In this document: piece after piece, positions 50,482 through 57,819 of the stretch | Numbering within the stretch: the stretch's first letter is position 1 | Layout: the number at the start of each line of letters is the position of its first letter | Origin: DSVZ01 sp964568145 | GTDB taxonomy: Bacteria; Verrucomicrobiota; Verrucomicrobiia; Limisphaerales; J093 | Assembly: GCA_964568145.1 (NCBI GenBank) | Contig: CAZMOZ010000007.1 | Span: 62,001-126,000, forward strand | Direction: 5' to 3' | Length of the DNA: 64,000 nucleotides | Made by a program: the position numbers and the translations under genes | The notes under the pieces: generated by a model | What the model saw: the letters and a program-made list of their open reading frames with translations, nothing else | Told to the model about the DNA's origin: nothing | Database searches by the model: none

Positions 50482-51699
50482 TCAGGGGGGTTGAGGGTGC
50501 AGTTGAATGTTTTGGAGCAGGCCGATGGCGACCAGGGAACAGAGCACCGACGTGCCGCCGTAGCTGAGCAGCGGCAGGGGAATGCCCGTCACGGGCATCA
50601 GCCGGATGTTCATGCCGATGTTGACGAAGACGTGGCAGAACAACAGCGCCACCACGCCCACGGCCAGCAGATACCCCAGGCGGTCGCGCGCCTGGCTGGC
50701 GATCTTGATCCCGGTGAACAGGATCACGGCGTACAACGCGAGCACGGTCGCGCTGCCGACAAACCCACTCTCCTCGGCAATCACGGAGAAGATGAAGTCG
50801 TTGTGGGCCACCGCGCGGGGCAGGTAGCCGAGGGCGTTCTGGGTGCCCTGGCGCCAGCCCTTGCCCGTGAGCCCGCCGGAGCCCACGGAGATGAGCGCTT
50901 GTTCCACGTTGTGCGCGGCGTCGCGGTACTGCTGCAACGCGCGCGCGCGTTCCGCCCCGGTGGCGTCAGGCGGCACGAAACTCTTGCCGAAATAGACCAT
51001 GAGCCGGCGCTTCTGGTAGGGCTCCAGCTTGACCACCTGCCAGTCCACCGGCGCCCAGAGGATGTCCACCACCAGCAACGCGGCGACCACCGCCGCCCCG
51101 CCCACCACGCGCCGCAAATAGCGCGCCGGCACGCCCGCGGCGTACATCATCACCAGCCCCACCGGCATGAAGACCAGCGCCGAGCCCAGGTCCGGCTCGC
51201 GCAGGATCAGCACAAACGGCAGCACACACAGGCCCAGGGTCTTCAAAAACGACGCCGTGTTGGCCAGCTCCGGCGCCGGCCGGCTCAGATAACTGGCCAG
51301 CGCGAAGATGAAGGCGATCTTGGCGAACTCCGAGGGCTGGAACTGCGCCGGACCCAGCGTGATCCACCGCCGCGCGCCCCAGCCCTGCGTGCTCCCGATG
51401 CCGGGGATCAACACCGCGACCAGCAGCAGGATGGACAGCCAGTACCCGACCATCGCCCAGCGCGAGAGCCAGCGGTAATCGCGCGCGCACACCAGCGCGG
51501 CCATGCCGAAGCCCAGCGCGTACCAGACAAGCTGGCGGAGGTAGCCGCGCCGGTGCCACGGCGTGCCGGCGAGCCCCTCGCTGCCCAGCGTGGCGCTGGC
51601 CACGAACAGGCCGCCCAGCACCACCAGGCCCAGCGCCGCCGCCAGCATCAGCCATTCGAGGCGGCGGGGACGATTGACAGGCACGGGTTGCATGGTCAT
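50482..51699 (-). CDS. rodA: Peptidoglycan glycosyltransferase RodA
   Basis: A 405-residue SEDS-family protein with about ten membrane segments. It polymerises glycan strands for the side wall together with PBP2. Family motifs are seen: WHRRGYLRQLVWYALGFGMAAL, RRWITLGPAQFQPSEFAKIAFIFALASYL, LREPDLGSALVFMPVGLVMMYAAGVP, AVAHNDFIFSVIAEESGFVGS and GMNIRLMPVTGIPLPLLSYGGTSVL. The catalytic Asp of SEDS enzymes would be in the DFIFSVIAEE/REPDLG region. The start overlaps the mrdA stop by four bases (ATGA); a second ATG follows two codons later. Open frame far upstream is non-coding. Confidence 0.95.
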   Translation of the reverse strand: MTMQPVPVNRPRRLEWLMLAAALGLVVLGGLFVASATLGSEGLAGTPWHRRGYLRQLVWYALGFGMAALVCARDYRWLSRWAMVGYWLSILLLVAVLIPGIGSTQGWGARRWITLGPAQFQPSEFAKIAFIFALASYLSRPAPELANTASFLKTLGLCVLPFVLILREPDLGSALVFMPVGLVMMYAAGVPARYLRRVVGGAAVVAALLVVDILWAPVDWQVVKLEPYQKRRLMVYFGKSFVPPDATGAERARALQQYRDAAHNVEQALISVGSGGLTGKGWRQGTQNALGYLPRAVAHNDFIFSVIAEESGFVGSATVLALYAVILFTGIKIASQARDRLGYLLAVGVVALLFCHVFVNIGMNIRLMPVTGIPLPLLSYGGTSVLCSLVAIGLLQNIQLHPQPP

Positions 51700-53750
51700 T
51701 CGCCTCCCCGGGCCAGCGCCGGCGGGAGGGCGGTCTCGCGTCGTTCCAGGTGTTGGAAAATCTGGCGCACCACCGGCGCGCACGTGCCGCCGCCGGAGCG
51801 GCCGCTTTCCACCATCGCCACCACGGCGTAGCGGGGCTGGTCGTACGGCCCGAACGCGGTGAACCAGGTGATGTAGTCCACAGTGCGCCCGTTTTCCTCG
51901 ATCTCGGCCGTCCCGGTCTTGCCGCCCACCTGCATGTGCTTGAGCACGGGCGTGCGACGGTCGCGTTCGTGAAACGCGGCGAAGCCGGTGCCCTCCGGCT
52001 CGACGGTGTCGGCCAGCATGGCCTCGCGGAGGATTTGGAGGTGCGCCGGCGGCACGCCCAGTTCGCCGCGCAGCCGCGGCGGGAAGCTCGTGGCCGTCGC
52101 GCCCGGACCGGGCTCGGGCGGTTCCACCCGCAACACCAGCCGCGGCCAGAACACGCTGCCGCCGTTGGCCACGGCGGCGGTCAGGACCGCCATTTGCAGC
52201 GGAGTCACGGTGATTTCCTGGCCGATGCAGGCGTTGGCCACATTGCCGTCCGTCCACTGCCAGCGCACCTCGCGCGGGTACGGAAAGTAGCCGCGCGCCT
52301 CCTGGCGGAGCGGCAGGCCGATGCGCTCGCCCAGGAAGAAACGCTTGCCCATTTCGAGCAACCGGTCGCGGCCGGCCGCGAGCCCGTGATGGATGAAGTA
52401 CGCGTTGCTCGAACGCAGCAACGCCCGGCGGAAGTCGTACTCGCCCGGCGGCGCGGTGTCGCGAATCTTGCGCCGGCCCACGAAGATGGCGCCGCGGCCC
52501 GGATTGGCCGGGTCGGGCTGCACCGTGAAGACCAACGCGGGATCGAGACCCGCTTCCAGGCAGGCCAGGGCCGTGACCATTTTGAAGATCGAGCCGGGCG
52601 GATAGGCGCCTTGCGTGGCGCGGTTGAGCATGGGGCGCAGTTGCGGGTGGTTGAGGCGCTCCCGCCAGTCCTGCTCGGAGATGCCGTCGAGGAAGTCGTT
52701 CGGGTCGTAGGCCGGCGAGGACACCAGCGCCAGCACGTCGCCGTTGGTCACCTCGAGCACGACCACCGCGCCGCGCACGTTGGGGCCGGCGGATTGGAGC
52801 GCCTGCCAGGCGGCAAGCTGGAGGTCGAGGTCAAGAGTCAGGACGACATTCTGCCCGGCTTCCGACGCCACCCAGATGCTTTCCTCGTTGCGGTAGCTGA
52901 GGCTGTCCACAACGATGTTCCGGATGCCCGGCCGGCCGAGCAATGTCTCGTTGTAACCGAACTCGATGCCGATGGCGCCTTCGTAGCTGGGCAGGCTGTA
53001 GTTGAAGCCTTCCTCCTCCTCTCCGCGGGCCTGGTCATCGCGGGTCAGGTACCCCAGCACGTGGGCCACGCGCTGGCCGTGCGGGTAGTGGCGGACCGGG
53101 CGCACCTCGAGGTCCACGCCGGGCAGCACCGGCGCCTGTTCCAGGAAGCGGGCGACTTGCGCCGGGGTGAGGTTCTCCAGGATGGGCAGCGGCCGGTACG
53201 GCCACTGGTGGTGGTGCCGGCGGTACTGCTCCTCCGTGATGGTAAGCGGGGTGCCGAGCAAGGCGCCGACCCGCGCCACGGTGTTGCTGACCACCGTGAA
53301 GCGGGTGGTGTGGTTCAAGGCCATGATCTCATCGCGCGTGAGCCGGACACGCCGCGTCGCCGGCCGCAGCCCGGCCAGCAGGCGCTCCCAGAAACCGGCC
53401 GGCGGGCTGGCCGGTCCGGAGGTCAGGGCCTTGCCCGCGACGTACGCAGCCCGCTGCCGCCAGTACTCCTCGCGGAACAGCGGCCGCAACTCCTCGATGT
53501 ACAGGTTCAGGATGTAGCCGGGCCGGTTTTCGGCCAGCACGCGGCCCTTGCGGTCCAGAATCCGGCCCCGCACCGCCGGCTCGCGGACCGTGCGAAACGT
53601 CTGGTTGCGCATCCGGGCCTGGTAATAACCGGCGTTGACCACCTGCACGTACCACAGCCCGGCCAGGAGCAGCAGCAGGCCGGCGAAAATGCCGATGGCC
53701 AGCACCCGCAGGCGCTGGTCACCGCGCCGGAGTTGGTCCACCACGAGCAT
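51696..53750 (-). CDS. mrdA: Penicillin-binding protein 2 (elongasome transpeptidase)
   Basis: A 684-residue class B PBP. A single N-terminal membrane helix (LAIGIFAGLLLLLAGLWYVQVV) is followed by the pedestal domain (REPAVRGRILDRKGRVLAENRPGY). The transpeptidase has active-site PPGSIFKMVTAL (S near residue 385), the SSN motif (LRSSNAYF) and KTGT (VGGKTGTAEIE). PBP2 cross-links side-wall peptidoglycan with RodA. Length is typical. A disrupted region of about 300 bp holding repeats separates it from mreD, so it may have its own promoter. Confidence 0.95.
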   Translation of the reverse strand: MLVVDQLRRGDQRLRVLAIGIFAGLLLLLAGLWYVQVVNAGYYQARMRNQTFRTVREPAVRGRILDRKGRVLAENRPGYILNLYIEELRPLFREEYWRQRAAYVAGKALTSGPASPPAGFWERLLAGLRPATRRVRLTRDEIMALNHTTRFTVVSNTVARVGALLGTPLTITEEQYRRHHHQWPYRPLPILENLTPAQVARFLEQAPVLPGVDLEVRPVRHYPHGQRVAHVLGYLTRDDQARGEEEEGFNYSLPSYEGAIGIEFGYNETLLGRPGIRNIVVDSLSYRNEESIWVASEAGQNVVLTLDLDLQLAAWQALQSAGPNVRGAVVVLEVTNGDVLALVSSPAYDPNDFLDGISEQDWRERLNHPQLRPMLNRATQGAYPPGSIFKMVTALACLEAGLDPALVFTVQPDPANPGRGAIFVGRRKIRDTAPPGEYDFRRALLRSSNAYFIHHGLAAGRDRLLEMGKRFFLGERIGLPLRQEARGYFPYPREVRWQWTDGNVANACIGQEITVTPLQMAVLTAAVANGGSVFWPRLVLRVEPPEPGPGATATSFPPRLRGELGVPPAHLQILREAMLADTVEPEGTGFAAFHERDRRTPVLKHMQVGGKTGTAEIEENGRTVDYITWFTAFGPYDQPRYAVVAMVESGRSGGGTCAPVVRQIFQHLERRETALPPALARGGE

Positions 53751-54047
53751 GGGTTAGTCCGGAGTCATCGAGTTCCCCCACGGTTAAAGCCGAAAACCGA
53801 AGCTAGCCGTGGCGCAGTGCGTCCCGCCTGCCTAACTTCGGTTTTCGGGTTGAAGGGGTGATCGGTTAAATGAGTTGCAACACCTGCGAATCTGCGCGCC
53901 ACCCGGGCCGGACTGCGGCCGAAGCCGGCCGCCGGCGCGCCGGATTGGCGGCCTTCCAGTTCATTTAACAACTCACTCATTTACCTGTTCTCAATCGCGC
54001 CCCCGCCGCCCGGGCTGGCCGACGTGATCTTTGTTGAAACGTTTCCA
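53751..54047. other. Repeat-bearing gap inside the mre cluster
   Basis: A 297-bp gap between mreD and mrdA, unusual because the genes around it overlap by four bases. It contains inverted-repeat copy A3 and an A/T-rich tract whose ends (GGTTAAATGAGTTG and CAACTCACTCATTTACC) are partly inverted, at about 53866-53985. Confidence 0.6.
53784..53854 (-). repeat. Inverted-repeat element, copy A3
   Basis: Arms TTAAAGCCGAAAACCGAAGC and AACTTCGGTTTTCGGGTTGA. Read on the minus strand its centre (GGCAGGCGGGACGCACTGCG) matches copy A2. Confidence 0.85.
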
Positions 54048-54599
54048 TCAATAGCGCCCCCGTTTGATCTCGCGGTCGGGCCGGTACAGGCTCGCGACCG
54101 CCGGGGGATGGACAAACAGCCGCTCGAGCCGTTCGAGCAGGCGGAACAACACCGGCGTGAGCACGCCGCCGGTCACGGTCAGCACCACCAGATGCCAGAG
54201 CGTGCGCCAGCCCAGCTCGGGCTGCGGTCCTTTGGTGAGCACCACCACCAGCGTCAGCACCGGCACCAGCAGGCTGGCGGCGGCGCCCAGGAAAAGCTGG
54301 GCGTAATCCAGCTCGCGCAGCAGCACGTCCCGCCGATGCCACATCGCCCAGCCCACCAGGAACAGCGGCAGGATGCTCGCGCCGATCGGGTTGGCGGACA
54401 GCGCGTCGAACCACAGCCCGCCGCAGATGGCCAGGAGCGTGACGGCCGTGAGGTCCAGCCGCAGCGCGGCGCACACCATGAGCGGGGGCAGCAGGTCCAA
54501 CGGGCTGCCCAGCCAACGCCGGGGCGCCTCGAAGGCGGCCTGGGCAAACACCGCCAGGAAGGCGATCAGCAGCAACAGCACCAGACGCGCGTGGTTCAT
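54048..54599 (-). CDS. mreD: Rod-shape-determining membrane protein MreD
   Basis: A 183-residue hydrophobic protein with about five or six membrane segments (LVLLLLIAFLAVFAQAAFEAP, LLPPLMVCAALRLDLTAVTLLAICGGLWFDALSANPIG, LLVPVLTLVVVL and others). Sequence identity within MreD is low, so the call rests on GLWFDALSANPIGAS, a usual MreD segment, and on position after mreC with a four-base ATGA overlap. MreD joins MreC in the elongasome. The start at MNHARL marks the membrane-helix beginning. It ends in an arginine-rich tail (REIKRGRY). Confidence 0.85.
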   Translation of the reverse strand: MNHARLVLLLLIAFLAVFAQAAFEAPRRWLGSPLDLLPPLMVCAALRLDLTAVTLLAICGGLWFDALSANPIGASILPLFLVGWAMWHRRDVLLRELDYAQLFLGAAASLLVPVLTLVVVLTKGPQPELGWRTLWHLVVLTVTGGVLTPVLFRLLERLERLFVHPPAVASLYRPDREIKRGRY

Positions 54600-55402
54600 G
54601 GCAGCAAGACGATGACCTCCCGCAGCCGGCTGGTGTCGGCCGCCAGTTTCACCCGCGCCTCCGAATACAATCCGAAGCCGATGCTCCGTGTGTCCACCAC
54701 CGTGCCGACCGGGATGCCGGGGGGGAACACGCCGCCCATGCCGCTGGTGAAGACCGTCTGGCCCGGCCGGACCGCCAGATTCCGCGGCAGGTGGGTGAGG
54801 TCCACCAGCCGGTGGTCCATCACGCCGGCCGACAGCGTGGACAGGACGCCGGTCTCGCCCGTTTCGCGCACCACCACGGACACCCGGCAACGCGGATCGC
54901 CCGCCAGCACCACCTCGGCGGTGGCGAAGCCAACCCGCTCGAGGCGGCCCACCAGCCCTTCCGGCACGACGACCGGCAGGCCGGGCCGCAGGCCGTCGCG
55001 GGAGCCGGCGTCCACATGGAAGCCACGCCACCAAGTCGCTGGGTCGCGCGCCAGCACGGCGCAGACCTTGGTCTTCCAAGGACTGGATTGCCGCCAGCCC
55101 ACGAACTGGCGCAGCCGCTGGTTTTCGTCTGCGGCCGTGCGGGCCTGGGCCAGCTCGTTCCGGAGGTCCTGGTTTTGCCGGCGCAGTTCCTCGAGTTGGC
55201 GGGTCAGGACGGCGCGGGGCGTGGCCGCGCGGGCGGCCTCCCCGGCGAGGTTCTGGACGGTGCCCACCAGGCCGAAGAGGGGCAGGAAGAGCGTGCCAAT
55301 GGCGATCTTCACGCGGGCGGCAAACTGGTCGGGCAGGTTCAGGAGAACCAGCGCCAGCAACACCACCGCGCCGAAGGCGACCAACTGCGGTCGTTTTGAC
55401 AT
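54596..55402 (-). CDS. mreC: Rod-shape-determining protein MreC
   Basis: A 268-residue periplasmic protein with one N-terminal membrane helix (LVAFGAVVLLALVLLNL). A coiled coil follows (LTRQLEELRRQNQDLRNELAQARTAADENQRLRQF), then the beta-barrel domain (VVPEGLVGRLERVGFATAEVVLAGDP, VDLTHLPRNLAVRPGQTVFTSGMGGVFPPGIPVGTV). The last motif is near invariant. MreC scaffolds PBP2, RodA and MreB. It lies 50 bp after mreB and its stop overlaps the mreD start. Confidence 0.93.
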   Translation of the reverse strand: MSKRPQLVAFGAVVLLALVLLNLPDQFAARVKIAIGTLFLPLFGLVGTVQNLAGEAARAATPRAVLTRQLEELRRQNQDLRNELAQARTAADENQRLRQFVGWRQSSPWKTKVCAVLARDPATWWRGFHVDAGSRDGLRPGLPVVVPEGLVGRLERVGFATAEVVLAGDPRCRVSVVVRETGETGVLSTLSAGVMDHRLVDLTHLPRNLAVRPGQTVFTSGMGGVFPPGIPVGTVVDTRSIGFGLYSEARVKLAADTSRLREVIVLLP

Positions 55403-55452
55403 CCGTTACCCCGTTCCACTGCACGGGGCGAACGTGCCGGCGGCAGCCGGGC

Positions 55453-56478
55453 TTAATTGGCGGAAGAGGCGACGCGCTTGAGGAACTGCAACTCGTTCAG
55501 CACCCGGCCGGTGCCCTCGGCCACGGCCGTCAGGGGGTCGTCCGCGATGTGGACGGGGAGGTAGGTCTCCTCGGCCACCAAGCGGTCCATGCCCCGCAAC
55601 AACGCCCCGCCACCCGCCAGGACGATCCCGCGGTCCACCAAGTCGGCGGCCAGTTCGGGCGGGCATCGTTCCAGGGTGATGCGGATGGCTTCAAGGATGC
55701 TGGAAAGCGGCTCCTTCAGGGCCTCGCGGATCTCCTCGGAGCGGATGTTGATGGTCTTGGGCAGGCCGGTGCTCAGGTCGCGGCCTTTGACGTCCATCGT
55801 CAACTCCTGCTCGAGCGGATACGCGGAACCCACGCGAATTTTGATCTCTTCCGCTGTACGTTCGCCAATCATCAAGTTATGCGCGCGTTTCATGTGCGCG
55901 ACGACTGTCTCGTCGAATTCGTCGCCCCCCACGCGCAGGCTGCGGCTGAACACGATGCCGGCCAGCGAAATGATGGCCATCTCGCACGTACCGCCGCCAA
56001 TGTCCACAATCATGTTGCCGGCCGGTTCATGCACGGGCAGGCCCACGCCAATGGCCGAGGCCATGGGCTGCTCGATCAGATAGACCTCGCGCGCGCCGGC
56101 GTGCGTCACCGAGTCCTTCACCGCCCGCTTCTCGACTTCCGTAATGCCGGAGGGCACGGCCACCACCACCCGCGGGGCGATGAGCTTGCGGTGGTGGACC
56201 CGCTGGATGAAATGCCGCAGCATCGCCCCGGTCACATCGAAATCCGCGATCACGCCGTCCTTCATGGGCCGGATGGCGATGATGTTGCCCGGGGTGCGGC
56301 CAAGCATGCGCTTGGCCTCTTCACCCACCGCCAGCACGATGTTCGTCCCCGCCTGAATGGCCACGACCGAGGGCTCCCGCAGGACGATACCCCGATCCTT
56401 GACGTAAACCAAGGAATTGGCCGTGCCCAAATCTATTCCAATATCGTTGGAAAACAGGCTCTTAAGTTGCTCGAACAT
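55453..56478 (-). CDS. mreB: Rod-shape-determining actin homologue MreB
   Basis: A 341-residue actin-fold ATPase. It has DIGIDLGTANSLVYVKDRGIVLREPSVVA, AVGEEAKRMLGRTPGNIIAIRPMKDGVIADFDVTGAMLRHFI, VVVAVPSGITEVEKRAV, MIVDIGGGTCEMAIISLAGIV, and the late adenosine motif GIVLAGGGALLRGMD. MreB filaments guide side-wall synthesis. It is the first gene of mreBCD-mrdA-rodA-rng; a promoter candidate lies just upstream. Confidence 0.97.
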   Translation of the reverse strand: MFEQLKSLFSNDIGIDLGTANSLVYVKDRGIVLREPSVVAIQAGTNIVLAVGEEAKRMLGRTPGNIIAIRPMKDGVIADFDVTGAMLRHFIQRVHHRKLIAPRVVVAVPSGITEVEKRAVKDSVTHAGAREVYLIEQPMASAIGVGLPVHEPAGNMIVDIGGGTCEMAIISLAGIVFSRSLRVGGDEFDETVVAHMKRAHNLMIGERTAEEIKIRVGSAYPLEQELTMDVKGRDLSTGLPKTINIRSEEIREALKEPLSSILEAIRITLERCPPELAADLVDRGIVLAGGGALLRGMDRLVAEETYLPVHIADDPLTAVAEGTGRVLNELQFLKRVASSAN

Positions 56479-56501
56479 GAAGCGTGCCTGGCACGTGGCG
56501 A

Positions 56502-56530
56502 CCTTAAGAATCCCTTTAGCTCGCGGTCAA
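56502..56530 (-). promoter_or_regulatory. Candidate promoter of mreB
   Basis: Minus strand TTGACC, 17 bases, TTAAGG, about 24 bases upstream of the start codon. The -35 box is strong; the -10 box is weak. Confidence 0.35.
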
Positions 56531-56764
56531 GGAGATTCCCGCCGCGCGTGCCCGCGCGGACCTTTCGCGGGGTCTGGAGACCGGAAATCCCGTCTGCTCG
56601 GCGTTCTTTGAACGAGCGCGCGCGTTCGTCCTCGCCCCGGCACCCCGGACCACGCACCTCGCACCCCACGCCTCAAACCCCAGCCCGTGAACCGCTTCGG
56701 GCCGGCGCACCGCGTTCGCCTTAGCCGCAGCGATGACATTGGGCGGGGGGCGCACCCGTCTCAG

Positions 56765-56953
56765 GTGCCGGGGCAGGCGCCTCGCCCTTGGGGCCGCAGT
56801 CTGCCGACCGCCGCGCTGAATCCGAAAACCGAAGTTGAGCCGGATGGGAATCCGACGCTACGAGCAACTTCGGTTTTCGGGCTGAAAGGCAGTGCCCAAT
56901 GGAGTCTCGTCCCACCCCGTCAAGGCTGGTCCGGCACCAAAGTGAGACGCGCC
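56765..56953 (+). repeat. Composite C-D-H repeat interrupted by an inverted-repeat element
   Basis: Order on the plus strand: a degenerate C block (GCAGGCGCCTCGCCCTTGGG), D (CCGCAGTCTGCCGACC), the A4 element (56817-56885), then H (GGAGTCTCGTCCCACCCCGT). The uninterrupted counterpart at 47027-47178 lacks the A element. Confidence 0.65.
56817..56885 (+). repeat. Inverted-repeat element, copy A4
   Basis: Arms TGAATCCGAAAACCGAAGTTG and CAACTTCGGTTTTCGGGCTGA are 18-19 bp paired. It lies inside the composite repeat between its D and H blocks. Confidence 0.8.
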
Positions 56954-57027
56954 CTCACGGCCCCCCTTTGCTCTGGCTTGGCACGGGCCGGGAAACACGT
57001 CAGATTGAACCGGCGTTTGCGCCAGCC

Positions 57028-57819
57028 ATGAACAACCGGCCTTTGATTCTGATCACGTCCGGAGCGCAAGTCCGTGGAGCCGAGTTCGCGGACGCCTCGA
57101 TCAGCCTTTCCAACGCCTACCCGCGCGCGGTCGTCGCTGCGGGCGGCGTGCCTGTCGTGGCCGCCTGCGAGCCGGACTCCGGTTACGCGGCGGCTGCGGT
57201 CGCGCGTTGTGACGGCGTCCTGCTCACCGGCGGCGAAGACATCCAGCCGGAGCTGCATGCGCCGGACCTGCCGGCGAAGCTGCGCGCCACAGTGCGCGTG
57301 GTCGAGCCGGAGCGGGACGTCTTCGAACTGGAATGCCTGCGCGAAGTCTTCCGCCAGCGCAAGCCGCTGCTCGCCATCTGCCGCGGACACCAGCTCTTGA
57401 ACGTGGCCTTCGGCGGCACGTTGTTCGTGGACCTGGCCACGCAGGTGCCCGGCGAGATGGGGCACCGCCGGCTGGATCGCAAGGACGAGCCGGTCCACGA
57501 CATCACGCTCGAGCGCGGCTCGCGGCTCGCGCGCCTGCTCCGCGCCACGCGCGTGGGCGTGAACAGCACCCATCACCAGGCGGTGGACCGTCTGGCGGAG
57601 TTGTTCGCGGTCACGGCGCGCAGCACGGACGGCGTGGTCGAGGCGATGGAACTGGCGCCGCGGCACGCCGGGGTGCTGCCGTGGCTGCTCTCGGTCCAGT
57701 TCCACCCGGAACGGCTGGTGCGGGCCTGGCCGCGCTTCCGCGCGCTGTTCCGGCATTTCGTCCGCGCCTGCGCCGAGGCCGCTGCGGCGGGCGCGGGCCG
57801 CCGGCGCCTCAGCTCCTGA
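57028..57819 (+). CDS. Peptidase C26 / gamma-glutamyl-GABA hydrolase-like amidotransferase
   Basis: A 263-residue class I glutamine-amidotransferase-like hydrolase. It has DGVLLTGGEDIQPEL near residue 68, the nucleophile in LLAICRGHQLLNVAFGG (C in CRG, near 117), and the catalytic pair in LLSVQFHPERL (His, Glu) near 229. The family includes PuuD, which cleaves gamma-glutamyl-GABA, and folate hydrolases. NSTHHQAVDRL is a usual C26 segment. The start at MNNRPLILITSGAQ was chosen because the frame upstream crosses the composite repeat. It converges with the GH127 gene, with 11 bp overlap. No putrescine pathway genes are near, so the substrate is open. Confidence 0.82.
   Translation: MNNRPLILITSGAQVRGAEFADASISLSNAYPRAVVAAGGVPVVAACEPDSGYAAAAVARCDGVLLTGGEDIQPELHAPDLPAKLRATVRVVEPERDVFELECLREVFRQRKPLLAICRGHQLLNVAFGGTLFVDLATQVPGEMGHRRLDRKDEPVHDITLERGSRLARLLRATRVGVNSTHHQAVDRLAELFAVTARSTDGVVEAMELAPRHAGVLPWLLSVQFHPERLVRAWPRFRALFRHFVRACAEAAAAGAGRRRLSS

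Larger units (their letters stand above)
56479..57027. other. Long divergent intergenic region with nested repeats
   Basis: The largest gap in the window (549 bp). It holds the mreB promoter candidate, then a C-D-H composite repeat interrupted by inverted-repeat copy A4. No small gene is convincing. Confidence 0.6.
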
